A stretch of 64,000 bases of DNA, from assembly GCF_007904085.1 (NCBI RefSeq), contig NZ_CP042326.1, forward strand, positions 2,232,001 to 2,296,000, given 5' to 3'. This document shows, one piece after another, positions 26,771-35,919 of this stretch. This DNA is from Euhalothece natronophila Z-M001 (GTDB taxonomy: Bacteria > Cyanobacteriota > Cyanobacteriia > Cyanobacteriales > Rubidibacteraceae). Position numbers and translations under genes: made by a program. The notes below the pieces were generated by a model that saw only the letters and a list, made by a program, of their open reading frames with translations, did no database searches and was not told where the DNA came from. The stretch's first letter is position 1. Each line of letters starts with the position of its first letter.

Positions 26771-28222
26771 CCCTCTTTTGTCATTTTCCGAGATAAAATG
26801 ATAAGAAAGGAAAAGTAAGAATAAAGAGGGAAGCGACTGCTCATGATGGATGTAGCTTTACAGATTCGTCAACACCTACCGCGAGACCCAGAACCTACTA
26901 GCGCGATCGTAGACAACTATTGTGGTTACTATCAAGACCTGTTTCAAGATGTGAGAAATTATGAATGCTTTAAATTTTTACATTTAGGACTCATCGCACC
27001 GATTAAACGAAAATCTCTACCAGAAATTGCCAAAGTCGTCGGGATTACTTCTGCACAATCTCTACATCACTTCCTTGCTAACTCACCTTGGTCAGTAGAA
27101 CAATTAAGAGAAAGAAGATTACAAAAAACTAAAGAAGCCTTAAAGGGAAAAGCAATCACCGTCATTATTGATGAAACTGGAGATAGAAAGAAGGGAAATC
27201 GTACCGATTATGTCGCTAGACAATACTTAGGAAGTTTGGGCAAAATTGACCAAGGAATCGTCTCGGTCAATGCTTATGGAGTGTATCAAGATATCACTTT
27301 CCCCTTAAAGTTTAAGGTATTTAAGCCCAAAGGAACTCTCAAACCAGGGGATAAATACCAAACCAAGATTGAATTAGCCATAGAACTGATTCAAGAGTTA
27401 ATTGATTTTGGCTTTAACATTGACCTAGTTTTAGCAGATAGCTTGTATGGAGAAAGTAGCAATTTCATCAATACTTTAACTCACTATCAGCTCTCCTATG
27501 TAGTAGCAATTAGAAGTAATCATAGTGTCCTACTGCCCCCAGGACAAAGGGTAAGAGCCAATAAATGGTGTCAATTTACTCGCACCTTTAGTGATAACAG
27601 TTCCGAAACCAGATACATTCGAGAAATTGTTTATGGCAAGAGACGAAAAATCACTTATTGGGATCTCACCACTGACCCAGAAACTTTGCCCAGTAATGGG
27701 ACCTCTTTTGTTATGACCAATCTTCAAGGGAAGGTCAAGAAAAAACTAGGAGACCTTTACGGTTTAAGAACTTGGGTGGAATATGGATTTCGCCAATGTA
27801 AGCAAGAATTGGGTTGGAAAGATTATCGTTTCACCAAGTTTTCTGAGATCGAGAAGTGGTGGGAAATCATTTACTGTGTTTATTTAATGGTGAGCTTACA
27901 AACGCCAGGTTTTAGCTCTTTTGAGCAAGATGAAGACAGTGATGATAAGACACAACCATCAACAAGTAATAATTCTCCTCAACATCCCAATTGGAGGAAG
28001 GGAAATAGCTGGAAAGATGCCTTACATAACCTACGTTTAGTTATGGAACCATGGTTCTTATTTTGGTTAGTTGTCCCTTGGCTAGAGATGTTTAATAATG
28101 ACCACTTATTATTGGGGTTTCAGCATTTATTTTCTTCTGTTCATCAAGTTAAAATAGGTTTTTAAGAGTTGATTAGAACTCATTATTTTTTACTTCTTGC
28201 TTCGGAAAGTGACAAAAGAGGG
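26771..28222 (+). mobile_element. intact IS701-family insertion sequence
   Basis: Terminal inverted repeats begin CCCTCTTTTGTCATTTTCCG on the left; the right end is the complement of CCCTCTTTTGTCACTTTCCG. Both ends are flanked by TTAG (26767-26770 and 28223-28226), a 4-base target duplication of the YTAR type expected for IS701. The whole 1452-bp element with its transposase looks intact and recent. Confidence 0.9.
26843..28165 (+). CDS. IS701-family transposase
   Basis: About 440 residues. DDE-type catalytic residues are visible in context: VIIDETGDRKKG (first Asp), DLVLADSLYGES (second Asp) and LRTWVEYGFRQCKQELGW (Glu). It fills almost the whole element between the terminal repeats and shows no frameshift or internal stop, so it is probably active. 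Confidence 0.92.
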   Translation: MMDVALQIRQHLPRDPEPTSAIVDNYCGYYQDLFQDVRNYECFKFLHLGLIAPIKRKSLPEIAKVVGITSAQSLHHFLANSPWSVEQLRERRLQKTKEALKGKAITVIIDETGDRKKGNRTDYVARQYLGSLGKIDQGIVSVNAYGVYQDITFPLKFKVFKPKGTLKPGDKYQTKIELAIELIQELIDFGFNIDLVLADSLYGESSNFINTLTHYQLSYVVAIRSNHSVLLPPGQRVRANKWCQFTRTFSDNSSETRYIREIVYGKRRKITYWDLTTDPETLPSNGTSFVMTNLQGKVKKKLGDLYGLRTWVEYGFRQCKQELGWKDYRFTKFSEIEKWWEIIYCVYLMVSLQTPGFSSFEQDEDSDDKTQPSTSNNSPQHPNWRKGNSWKDALHNLRLVMEPWFLFWLVVPWLEMFNNDHLLLGFQHLFSSVHQVKIGF

Positions 28223-28244
28223 TTAGTCTGTTGAGGGACAAACT

Positions 28245-28312
28245 TAGTCATTAGTCATTAGTCATTGGTTTACAAATAACAAAGGACGAAGGACAAGGGA
28301 CGAAGGACAAAA
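28245..28312. repeat. short tandemly repeated repetitive sequences
   Basis: Three copies of AGTCATT in tandem (28245-28266) and then alternating GGACGAA/GGACAAG units (28284-28308). These heptanucleotide STRR-type repeats are common in cyanobacterial intergenic DNA. A similar ATGACTA array lies at about 55710-55729. Confidence 0.8.
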
Positions 28313-28358
28313 GCATTAAGAGTGTCCCTTAAAAAGCATGAACAGAGAGATCCCCTCT

Positions 28359-28397
28359 AAAAAAAATGAATCTAAAGCCTAAAAAAAGACTTTAGAT
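28359..28397 (-). terminator. intrinsic terminator of the rbp operon
   Basis: On the minus strand the stem ATCTAAAG/CTTTAGAT is followed by TCATTTTTTTT. It lies about 50 bases after the stop of the small basic protein gene. Confidence 0.6.
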
Positions 28398-28445
28398 CAA
28401 GGTTACAAACCAATCTAAGAATTGACAATTTCTCGGTGAGAAAAA

Positions 28446-28619
28446 TTAATCGTTGTTTCCATTACTAGAGTTTGTGTTATTGTCGCTGTTGTTATAATTA
28501 TTGTTGTTAGAAAAACGGCGACCCTTTGAGAAAGAATTTGCAGGCTTTTTACGGAATTGCCGCGCATAAGCTAGGTTACGAGCTGCTTTTTCTTTTTTTT
28601 GATTGCGACGCTTTGCCAT
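28446..28619 (-). CDS. small basic, Asn-rich protein
   Basis: 57 residues from ATG 28619, preferred over an upstream Met at 28670 because AGGAG lies 8 bases before it. The first half is strongly basic (MAKRRNQKKEKAARNLAYAR), the second is Asn/Ser-rich low complexity. The family, which I know only as hypothetical in cyanobacteria, resembles small ribosome- or RNA-associated proteins. It follows the RRM gene by about 100 bases on the same strand, so a role with RNA is plausible but unproven. Confidence 0.7.
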   Translation of the reverse strand: MAKRRNQKKEKAARNLAYARQFRKKPANSFSKGRRFSNNNNYNNSDNNTNSSNGNND

Positions 28620-28720
28620 GATTGTTGCTCCTGACTTAATAACTTTTAAAAAAACGCTTTCAGGAAGCATATTCTACTAATGAGTAGCTCCCCAAAAGCG
28701 TTATCTTCTTAACTTAATTT

Positions 28721-29008
28721 TTAGAAACGTCTGTTTCTGCGGCCGCCACCAAATGATCCTTTGTTTTCACGAGGACGTGCAGGGTTAACCTTTAATTCGC
28801 GCCCCATCCACTCTGCTCCATCAAGTTCAGAAATCGCATTTGATTCTTCACTTTCCGATGACATTTCAACGAAACCAAATCCTCTCATGCGACCGGTTTC
28901 ACGGTCAGTAGGAAGGTGGACACGCTTAACTGTGCCGTACTCTGCAAAAACCTCGTTTAAGTCATCTTGGGTTACAGAATAATCGAGGTTACCGACATAA
29001 ATTGACAT
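28721..29008 (-). CDS. RRM-type RNA-binding protein (Rbp)
   Basis: 95 residues with one RNA recognition motif: RNP2 IYVGNL near the N-terminus and RNP1 RGFGFVEM near residue 45. A short Gly/Arg tail (SFGGGRRNRRF) follows. Cyanobacterial Rbp proteins are cold-induced and bind mRNA, including photosystem mRNAs. The AGGAG-type site lies about 8 bases upstream of the start. The long leader (next entry) fits the cold-regulated pattern seen in this family. Confidence 0.92.
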   Translation of the reverse strand: MSIYVGNLDYSVTQDDLNEVFAEYGTVKRVHLPTDRETGRMRGFGFVEMSSESEESNAISELDGAEWMGRELKVNPARPRENKGSFGGGRRNRRF

Positions 29009-29359
29009 TGATGAATATTCTCCTCAGTCAGGAAATTGTGTAGTGAGTCAAGATCTCGGAGAAAGTCCGCCAATACGAAGCTGAAAATAAAACTATCAAT
29101 ACTGAAACTAACGTTGTCACCGATCTTTGCTCTCATTCATAATACTAGCAAGAACTTTTGAGGGTAGCAAGTGATTAGTTTTAGTTTTCTTTTTTAAAAA
29201 AGAGGACGAGTGTTTTTTTAGTTAAAAAATCTAGGATTAGAGGGAGTTTCAGCTAATCTAAAGAAAATGTTAATTTTAAAGTAGAAACCAAACCTTTTTT
29301 TCTTCATAATATTTAATGTTTTGCTAGCCTAGAACCGTAACCTTTATTGTTTTGGCTTT
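29009..29359. other. divergent intergenic region upstream of rbp
   Basis: About 350 bases between rbp (minus) and a membrane protein gene (plus), AT-rich with no gene. It must hold both promoters. I see no riboswitch-like structure. Confidence 0.4.
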
Positions 29360-29920
29360 ATGACGGCTGTTGCATCTTCTTTAAGTTTTCGCATTTCCCC
29401 GATTATTCGGCTTACCTTAACGCTACTTTATTTCGCTCTAACTGTTCCTCTGCCTTTTTTAGCTGTGGCAAGTCCTGTAGAATTTCCTGTCAGTTTATTA
29501 ATCGTAGGGTTAATCATCGGTTTGATTCTCTTACAGGGGGGATTAAGCCAGAAAGTGCTGGTAGATGAGGAGCAAATTGCTGTTACCTATCCGTGGTGGT
29601 TTCCTGATTTTTTGCAAAAGGGATGGTCGCTGTCTTGGTCGGAAGTTGAGCAATTGAAACTACGAACAACAGGGCAAGGAGGATTGGTGTATTATTTTGT
29701 TACCCCTGAGCGCGATCGCGCTTACCTGTTACCGATGCGAGTTGCAGGTTTTGCCAAGTTAATCCAAGTCGTAGAAGACAAAACTGGCATTGATACCCAA
29801 GATGTTCGCCCTTTAGCACAGCCCTGGATGTATTTGATTCTACTAGGGTTTACCTTAATTTTGCTCTTAGTTGATACTTGGACAATTTGGACAGCACTCA
29901 CTCAGGGTTTTCTCGCTTAA
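29360..29920 (+). CDS. conserved cyanobacterial membrane protein
   Basis: 186 residues. Two hydrophobic segments near the N-terminus (about 15-35 and 40-60) and one at the C-terminus (about 155-180) bracket a soluble middle domain ([36 protein letters not shown]) that resembles the PH-like fold of small membrane proteins. No motif identifies a function. Its stop overlaps the stop of convergent ribH by 4 bases. Confidence 0.7.
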   Translation: MTAVASSLSFRISPIIRLTLTLLYFALTVPLPFLAVASPVEFPVSLLIVGLIIGLILLQGGLSQKVLVDEEQIAVTYPWWFPDFLQKGWSLSWSEVEQLKLRTTGQGGLVYYFVTPERDRAYLLPMRVAGFAKLIQVVEDKTGIDTQDVRPLAQPWMYLILLGFTLILLLVDTWTIWTALTQGFLA

Positions 29921-30486
29921 GAATGTTTTTCCTGTTGGGCTTGCGACTGCGTGAACTGATTTTCTTGAGAATGAGGTAACGCCTGAGTCTGTTGATAAGA
30001 AGCGTGTGAACCTTGTACCTGTTGCATTAAACTTGCCATTTCCAAAGCATTGAGAGCATAATTCCAGCCCAAATTACTTTTAATACCAGCCCGTTCTAAC
30101 GCCTGTTGCATATTTTCAGCAGTAATGACTCCAAATACCACAGGAACGCCAGTTTGGAAACTTGTGGCAGCAATTCCTTTCGCCGCCTCACCTGCTACAT
30201 AGTCAAAATGAGCAGTTTGCCCTCGAATCACTGCCCCTAAGCAAATAATGGCATCATATCGTCCTGTAAGTGCCATTTGTCTTGCCATCATGGGTAATTC
30301 AAAACTGCCAGGAACCCAAATATAATCAACCTGTGTTCCGTTCGGATCAGGATTAACCCCATGGCGTTTTAGACAATCTTGACAGCCTCCTAAGAGCTTT
30401 TCGGTGACTAAGTCATTAAACCGCCCAATGACAATAGCAAATCGGGCTGATCCTATATTGGTAAATGTACCTTCAAATACGGTCAT
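29917..30486 (-). CDS. ribH: 6,7-dimethyl-8-ribityllumazine synthase
   Basis: 189 residues. Typical RibH motifs: [17 protein letters not shown], the substrate-binding [22 protein letters not shown] with the catalytic His, and [16 protein letters not shown]. It makes the lumazine precursor of riboflavin. The last ~30 residues form a Gln/Ser-rich tail absent from most RibH proteins (usual length about 155-160). Confidence 0.93.
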   Translation of the reverse strand: MTVFEGTFTNIGSARFAIVIGRFNDLVTEKLLGGCQDCLKRHGVNPDPNGTQVDYIWVPGSFELPMMARQMALTGRYDAIICLGAVIRGQTAHFDYVAGEAAKGIAATSFQTGVPVVFGVITAENMQQALERAGIKSNLGWNYALNALEMASLMQQVQGSHASYQQTQALPHSQENQFTQSQAQQEKHS

Positions 30487-31235
30487 AATTAATTACTGGT
30501 TATCGTTTATTTGTAAACCAATGGCTAAGGAGTATCAGTTGAGCTCTTATACCAATTTTGATAAGGTTGGTTACAGTAGTTTATCGAAATGGTATGAAGA
30601 CTCATTTCCCTCTATTTTGCATGAAAAAGCTCCCCACTCACAATGATTCAACGACTCCCGTTAAGCGCGACCTGAACTGGTCAGTTGAATCGGTGTAACC
30701 CTTACACCACAGGGATTTCCACCCCTGTCCTTCGTGGAAAGCTCTCCTCATTTGGAGAGTGGCGACTCTTGTAGTAAGTAATGAGGCAAGAGGAATGCAC
30801 GCCCCAGACGTATCCATAACTGCTAGGGGTTAAGCGGTGAGGAGCTAGGAGGAGAATTGGAAGGATGAACATAGTCTAAGCTGATGATTAAACTGCGTTA
30901 CAGTCGAAACAGCCAAATTATCCCTGACAGGCTGTCACCAAAAAGGTAAGAAGGTGGTCTATATGTTTTAACGTCATATAAACGTGGAAACACACTCCTT
31001 CCGCAGAATAGTCAGCCATCCTAACCAATTCGTATGTTCAACCGATACAACAGGGTAAGCCCTACAAAGTCTCCTTGACTGGTCGAGTCAGGAGTAGGGG
31101 GGAGGCAACAAACCCACAACTCTCTGGAGGGTAAAAGATGAGGCAAGAAGCGAACGCCAACCTGTAATGGGATGGATAGGGGTTGAAACATTATCCCTGA
31201 GCGAAAGCAAAGCAGACTTGCCTTGGGTCTTATAC

Positions 31236-33294
31236 CCCACATTCCGCACCCTCAACTGTCACATTGTCCGTTTGGCGACCGTATCAAGGGGAATTGATTG
31301 ATTCTAGCATCAAACTTAGGGGGAGAATCAGGGTGAATTCTTCTTATTCTCATTAACCAAGAGTAATTGAGAATTTATAAGCCTGAAATTACAGCAGCTC
31401 TTAACTGACTTCAGCTTTGATTTTCACTCCTTCGGGGAAACTTCCCTTACACTAATCAATAATATTGTTGGCAAGGTTTGGGAAACAATTCTAGTAAATT
31501 TAATCTCTCTTCGGTGAGATTAGAAACTTCGTTTTCTCCTCTAACTTTTAACAAGTGAACCGCTTGAAATTGTTGAAAAATCCAACGTAAAGTAGGAGAA
31601 TTCGTTTCTTTCCCTAATTGATTTTTAACCATTTCTCCTCGTCTCACTAAAGCCGAACGCAGTTCTCTTTGCCCCAAATTATAAATGAGCAGACACAAGC
31701 CCAGAATTAAGACCATCGCCTGAATTCGTTCCGGAGATTTAATGAAAATGCTGTCTGCTAAAAACATGGGGTCTTTTAAGAACCTAAATCCCCTTTCCGT
31801 TGACTGTTGCTCTTTATATTCAATGAGCATTTGATTAGGAGAGAGTTCCCCTTCATCTACAATATTAGTGGCGAGAAGAAACCGTCCAGCTAGTTGTTTT
31901 TCTTCCTGAATCAGGGCTAAATTTTCTTCTAAACCGGCTCGAACTCTAACCTTAGCTTGGTCAGGATTTTTGTCTTTTTCTTCACGAGTTTCAATCTGGC
32001 TGATTTGATGGTACTTAAATTTCTTTTCTAGTTTTTTGGCAGCTTTGATGGCATCAGGAACACAAGCATAAGTTTGTCGAGATAACTCTCGTAATTCTTT
32101 TTCGGCTTCGAGTCTATCTTTCTTTATTTTTTTCTCAAGACGTTTTTGGTCGGATTCTTTTCTTTCTTCACTTTCTACCACTAACCATCGTTGTTCAATT
32201 CCCCCATAAGTTGTCTGGTGAATCGAGTAACTGTATCCATCAAGAGAACTGGAACTCATTTGAGAGGATTTAATTTGTCTAGCAAGAGCTTGAGCCGGTT
32301 TAAGACGGAAGGGAACTCGGGTCAGCCATTTCAACTCTTCCATTTGTTTCAAATTTTCTGCGGTGTATAGTGCCCTATCTGCTACCATCAATGAATCGAA
32401 ATCTACTTGAGAACGAAATTGCTTAAAAAGTTCAGGAAATACTTTTTGGTCAGATTCATTGCCACTTCCGGCTCTTAAGAAAACGGGAATATCTCCATCG
32501 CTACTACTAATTAAATCGACCATGAATTGCTTTAAGTCGGGACGTTTATCCCGAGAATAACCATAGGTAATTTCAATTCGTTGAGGTGGATTTCGTTTTT
32601 CTCCTGGTTCTGAATCCACTTCCAAATTGACTTCTTCGATTAAAGGATTTTCGTATTCTCCTTCCACACTGAAAGAGCTGGAATCGAGATGAACACTCTC
32701 GACATCAATTGAGAATTGTTTGATGGCTTTTAAGGCGATGCTAAGAAATATGTCTTCTAATCCGGTTAAATATAATTTGTCTAAGACTCGTCCTAACCGG
32801 TCATCATTTAAGTGTTTGGCTTCAATCCCTTCTCCAATTAAATGTGAGGTGGGTTTTCCTTCAAAGAACTTGGGAAATAGGTATAACGGAGATGAAAACA
32901 GTCCTAATCCATTGAGAATCATTGCTTTCACTGCATGACCAGGACTGACTTTTTCCCGGGGTTGTTCCACTACTAATTCATTAATTTGTTCTACCAGCCC
33001 GATTTCATCAATTAATCCAGCTACTATTCCTAAATGGTCTAAATTGGTGACTTCAATTGATGAGAAGTTGTTGGAGATAGTCGCCATCACTCATTTTAAT
33101 TAAGAAAGGATTGATTCCTCAGTTTACCTTTCTTTTTTCCTTAAATCGACCCCTCAAGCTGATTCCTTACTCTTTCTTCAGAGTTTTCGGAATTAGTCAC
33201 TTTGTAGCTGTGACAATTCTCGGCAAAAAGTCCCACTTTTCTCATTTCAGTTGATCTGAAGGGACAATGTGACAGTTGGGGTGCGGAATGTGGG
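31236..33294 (-). mobile_element. intact IS1634-type insertion sequence
   Basis: Inverted repeats CCCACATTCCGCACC...CAACTGTCACATTGTCC at both ends, about 2.06 kb, with one long transposase gene on the minus strand. No flanking direct repeat is visible (TTATAC on the left, TTCCAAGG on the right), consistent with a deletion of intron sequence at one side. It is the parent-type copy of the truncated element at 5397. Confidence 0.88.
31456..33090 (-). CDS. IS1634-family transposase
   Basis: 544 residues, open throughout. DDE-like context residues: SVHLDSSSFSVEG, SLMVADRALYTAENL and STERGFRFLKDPMFLADS, the usual IS1634/IS4-superfamily layout with a long charged insertion between the second Asp and the Glu (about 310-400). 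The N-terminus (ATISNNFSSIEVTNLDHLGI) is that of the family. Likely functional. Confidence 0.9.
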   Translation of the reverse strand: MMATISNNFSSIEVTNLDHLGIVAGLIDEIGLVEQINELVVEQPREKVSPGHAVKAMILNGLGLFSSPLYLFPKFFEGKPTSHLIGEGIEAKHLNDDRLGRVLDKLYLTGLEDIFLSIALKAIKQFSIDVESVHLDSSSFSVEGEYENPLIEEVNLEVDSEPGEKRNPPQRIEITYGYSRDKRPDLKQFMVDLISSSDGDIPVFLRAGSGNESDQKVFPELFKQFRSQVDFDSLMVADRALYTAENLKQMEELKWLTRVPFRLKPAQALARQIKSSQMSSSSLDGYSYSIHQTTYGGIEQRWLVVESEERKESDQKRLEKKIKKDRLEAEKELRELSRQTYACVPDAIKAAKKLEKKFKYHQISQIETREEKDKNPDQAKVRVRAGLEENLALIQEEKQLAGRFLLATNIVDEGELSPNQMLIEYKEQQSTERGFRFLKDPMFLADSIFIKSPERIQAMVLILGLCLLIYNLGQRELRSALVRRGEMVKNQLGKETNSPTLRWIFQQFQAVHLLKVRGENEVSNLTEERLNLLELFPKPCQQYY

Positions 33295-34138
33295 TTCCAA
33301 GGACAAGGAAAGCCTAGAACATACACTAGACCAGATAAAGCAATGGATGTCAGAACGAGGTCTAGAAATCAGCACGGAGAAGACAACAATCGTCTCAATG
33401 GAAGAAGGTTTTGATTTTCTTGGATTTAACTTACGCCATTATGATGGTAAATTGTTAATTAAGCCTCAAAAGGAGAAAGTTCTTGCCTTCTGCAAGAAGG
33501 TTGGAAACACTCTTAATAAGATGAAGGCTTCTACCCAACAGGAAGTCATTAAAGTCCTAAATCCGCTTCTCCGAGGTTTTGCAAATTACTACAGAGGAGT
33601 AGTGAGCAAAGAAACCTTTAGCTATATCTCACATCGAGTATGGCAGTACCTCTGGAAATGGTGTTGTCGGCGACACCCAAGTAAATCAAAAAAGTGGGTA
33701 AAAGATAAATACTTCGGTTCATACAAAGGGAATCATTGGACTTTCATGTGTAAAGGGACTGGTCGTGGAGGTAAGGAAAAACTCTCTATTCTCTATGACA
33801 TCAGTAGTACACCCATAGTAAGGCACGTCAAAGTCAAAGGGACAGCAAGCCCTGATGACCCCTCACTTCAGGACTATTGGTATAAAAGAAGCCTCAAGAT
33901 AGGAAAACAAAAATGGGCAAAAGGTTCAAAATACGAACAAGTAGCCAAAATGCAAGAGCATAAGTGTCCTGTCTGTGGGGAGAGCCTCTATAACGAAGAA
34001 GAAATCGAGACCCACCACATAGTACCTGTGAAAGATGGTGGCTCAGATGACCCTGAGAATTTAGTCCACTTACACAAAGCGTGTCATAAACAGGTACACA
34101 GTTCAAAATCCAAGACAAAGGCTGGAAGTAAGGCTTGA
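33295..34138 (+). pseudogene. truncated intron maturase
   Basis: Corresponds to about residue 275 onward of the intact maturase: KDKESLEHTLDQIKQWMSER through the HNH domain CPVCGESLYNEEEIETHHIV and the C-terminus. Everything before, including the YADD catalytic centre, was lost at the IS junction. The thumb and HNH parts remain open, but any protein would need a start inside the IS end and could not reverse transcribe. Confidence 0.88.
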
Positions 34139-34170
34139 GCCGTATGATGGGAAACTGTCACGTGCGGTTC
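34137..34170 (+). ncRNA. group II intron domain V (copy 2)
   Basis: Identical in sequence to the domain V at 7566-7599. The ribozyme 3' end is therefore conserved although the maturase is destroyed. Confidence 0.88.
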
Positions 34171-34295
34171 TTAGGGGAGGGGAGAGAGGCAACTCTCGAA
34201 CCTTACCCGCTAATCTTTGATTTAACGGGAGATTGAGGAGACTAAGGTTCAACAAATTTAATCGTACAAACGCAAACAGGAAGACGTGCTTTCCT

Positions 34296-34406
34296 AAGGG
34301 GCTGTCGTCTGGACGCAGCGACGCAGGAGCGAAGCGACGAGGAAGTGAGGATTTCCCCAGACGTTTATACGCCCCGTCTCCCGTTAACCTGACGGTATAA
34401 CGGGAG
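34296..34406 (+). repeat. structured module S copy 2, ending in hairpin type T copy 3
   Basis: Starts AGGGGCTGTCGTCTGG and continues, after a 45-base loop, CCAGACGTTTATACGCCCC then GTCT, matching the order at 22893-22973 with changed arms (CGTCTGG/CCAGACG instead of CATCTGGGG/CCCCAGATG). It then runs into CTCCCGTTA-ACCTGACGGTA-TAACGGGAG (34378-34406), the third copy of the T hairpin. It lies between the split intron and psbZ. Probably the structured end of an IS200/IS605-type element. Confidence 0.6.
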
Positions 34407-34458
34407 TTTCCAGCGCGAAAATTAGATGAGGAGTTAAACTGAATTAATCAATATTTTT

Positions 34459-34647
34459 TTAAACCACAAAAAAGTTTAAGACGCCCACTGCAACCACAAG
34501 CAAAGCCCAAATTCCTGAACCGACAAAAATCAGGCGTTTAGATTGTTCCCAGTTTTGTGGAGAGGCATAGGCAACAGGAACCCCGATGACCATAATAAAG
34601 GACAGAAACACAAGAGCAGCTAGTGAAATTTGAAACAAAATAGACAT
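34459..34647 (-). CDS. psbZ: photosystem II protein PsbZ (Ycf9)
   Basis: 62 residues with two membrane helices (about 5-28 and 40-60) and the characteristic sequence [20 protein letters not shown] at the turn. PsbZ sits at the edge of PSII and affects antenna coupling and dimer stability. Monocistronic here. Confidence 0.95.
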   Translation of the reverse strand: MSILFQISLAALVFLSFIMVIGVPVAYASPQNWEQSKRLIFVGSGIWALLVVAVGVLNFFVV

Positions 34648-34808
34648 TTTCTTAATACTCCCAAGACAACAAACAGTTTTTTAAAGGCTTTCTATGTGAT
34701 TATTTTCTTCTAGTTAAGGAGAAGAGTTGTTTTATATTTTATCAGCCTTGGCACCTGATGGGGAGGAACTTAAGCACAATTACTTATGGTTGCCTCCCTA
34801 GAGCCTGA

Positions 34809-35849
34809 TTAGTGTAATTGAATATATTTGGGCTGTTCAAACATATGAACGGTATCTACAAACCGTGCTGTCATCGACTGACTGGAAATAACCAAGGATT
34901 CAGTTCTTGCACCACCATGGAAGAAACGCACTCCTTGCATTAAGGTGCCAGGGGTAATCCCAGAAGCGGCAAATAAAACGGTTTCTCCTCGTGCTAAGTC
35001 TTCAGCGTTATAAACTGCATCAGGGTCTTTGATTCCCATTTCTTGAAGACGCTCAAGGTTGCTTTCGCGGCTTTCCCCAATTAAGCCTGTTTTCACCTGT
35101 TCAGGATCATAGATTAATTGCCCTTGGAAGTGACCGCCTAAACAACGCATGGCAGCGGCAGAAATAACGCCTTCTGGAGCAGCTCCTACGCCCATCAGCG
35201 CATGAACATTGGTTCCCGTAAAGGCACAGGAAAGGGCAGCGGAAACATCACCATCTCCAATGAGACGAACTCTTGCCCCAGCTTCACGAATTTCTTTAAT
35301 TAAACCTTCGTGGCGTGAGCGATCCATTACGACTACCACTAATTCATCCACAGAGCGATTTAAGCACTCAGCAATAATTTTTAGGTTTTCGGTAGGAGAT
35401 TTGCGAATATCCACATGACCTCGGGCAACGGGTGGGGCAGCCAGTTTTTTCATATAAAAGTCTGGCGCTGCAAAAAGTCCACCTTTTTCCGAAATCGCTA
35501 ATACTGCCATTGAGCCTTCTTGACCTTTTGCGACTAAGTTAGTGCCTTCGCAAGGGTCAACGGCAATGTCAATTTCAATCAGTTCATCAGGGTTACAAAA
35601 GTTTTTCGCATCAGGGCGAGTACAAATTCCCACTTCTTCGCCAATATAGAGCATGGGAGCGTCGTCACGTTCCCCTTCCCCAATGACAATGCGACCGCGC
35701 ATATTAATGTCATTCATACGCTTCCGCATGGCTTCAACAGCGAGTTGATCGGCCTCGTCTTTAAGTCCTTTTCCCATTAAACGGGATGAGGCGATCGCGG
35801 CTTGTTCTACAACTTCAATAATTTCTAAACCAAGTGTTTTTTCTAACAA
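34809..35849 (-). CDS. glpX: fructose-1,6-/sedoheptulose-1,7-bisphosphatase, class II
   Basis: 346 residues. Shows the class II FBPase metal and substrate motifs: [54 protein letters not shown] and [20 protein letters not shown]. In cyanobacteria this enzyme (F/SBPase) carries out both bisphosphatase steps of the Calvin cycle. Length and motifs are complete. It is followed on the same strand by psbZ, with about 160 bases between. Confidence 0.95.
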   Translation of the reverse strand: MLEKTLGLEIIEVVEQAAIASSRLMGKGLKDEADQLAVEAMRKRMNDINMRGRIVIGEGERDDAPMLYIGEEVGICTRPDAKNFCNPDELIEIDIAVDPCEGTNLVAKGQEGSMAVLAISEKGGLFAAPDFYMKKLAAPPVARGHVDIRKSPTENLKIIAECLNRSVDELVVVVMDRSRHEGLIKEIREAGARVRLIGDGDVSAALSCAFTGTNVHALMGVGAAPEGVISAAAMRCLGGHFQGQLIYDPEQVKTGLIGESRESNLERLQEMGIKDPDAVYNAEDLARGETVLFAASGITPGTLMQGVRFFHGGARTESLVISSQSMTARFVDTVHMFEQPKYIQLH

Positions 35850-35919
35850 TTTTTTTATCTCCCGTCTGCGATCTTGCTTAATTCGTTTCTGAGTTTATCA
35901 GAAAACCATGGCTTATTTG

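Larger units (their letters stand above)
30665..34211 (+). mobile_element. group II intron copy 2, split by an IS1634-type element
   Basis: The 5' part (30665-31235, domains I-III) and 3' part (33295-34211, maturase C-terminus, domains V-VI) are close relatives of the intron at 7525-9881. Between them sits a complete IS1634-type element. About 870 bases corresponding to 8441-9310 of copy 1 are missing, including the maturase start and catalytic YADD. The flanking exon halves CTCCCGTTAA (30655-30664) and GATTTAACGGGAG (34219-34231) are complementary, so the intron entered the loop side of a hairpin. Confidence 0.85.

Noticed and set aside
28245-28312. Possible CRISPR-like tandem array
   Set aside because: Units are 7-8 bases long with no unique spacers and no cas genes nearby; this is an STRR-type repeat.
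30404-30646. 80-codon plus-strand frame upstream of intron copy 2
   Set aside because: It reads antisense to ribH and then through intergenic DNA; no start signal or family resemblance.
34137-34211. Reading the intron domain V-VI as an ordinary rho-independent terminator
   Set aside because: The sequence is identical to the intact intron's domain V and lacks a T-run.
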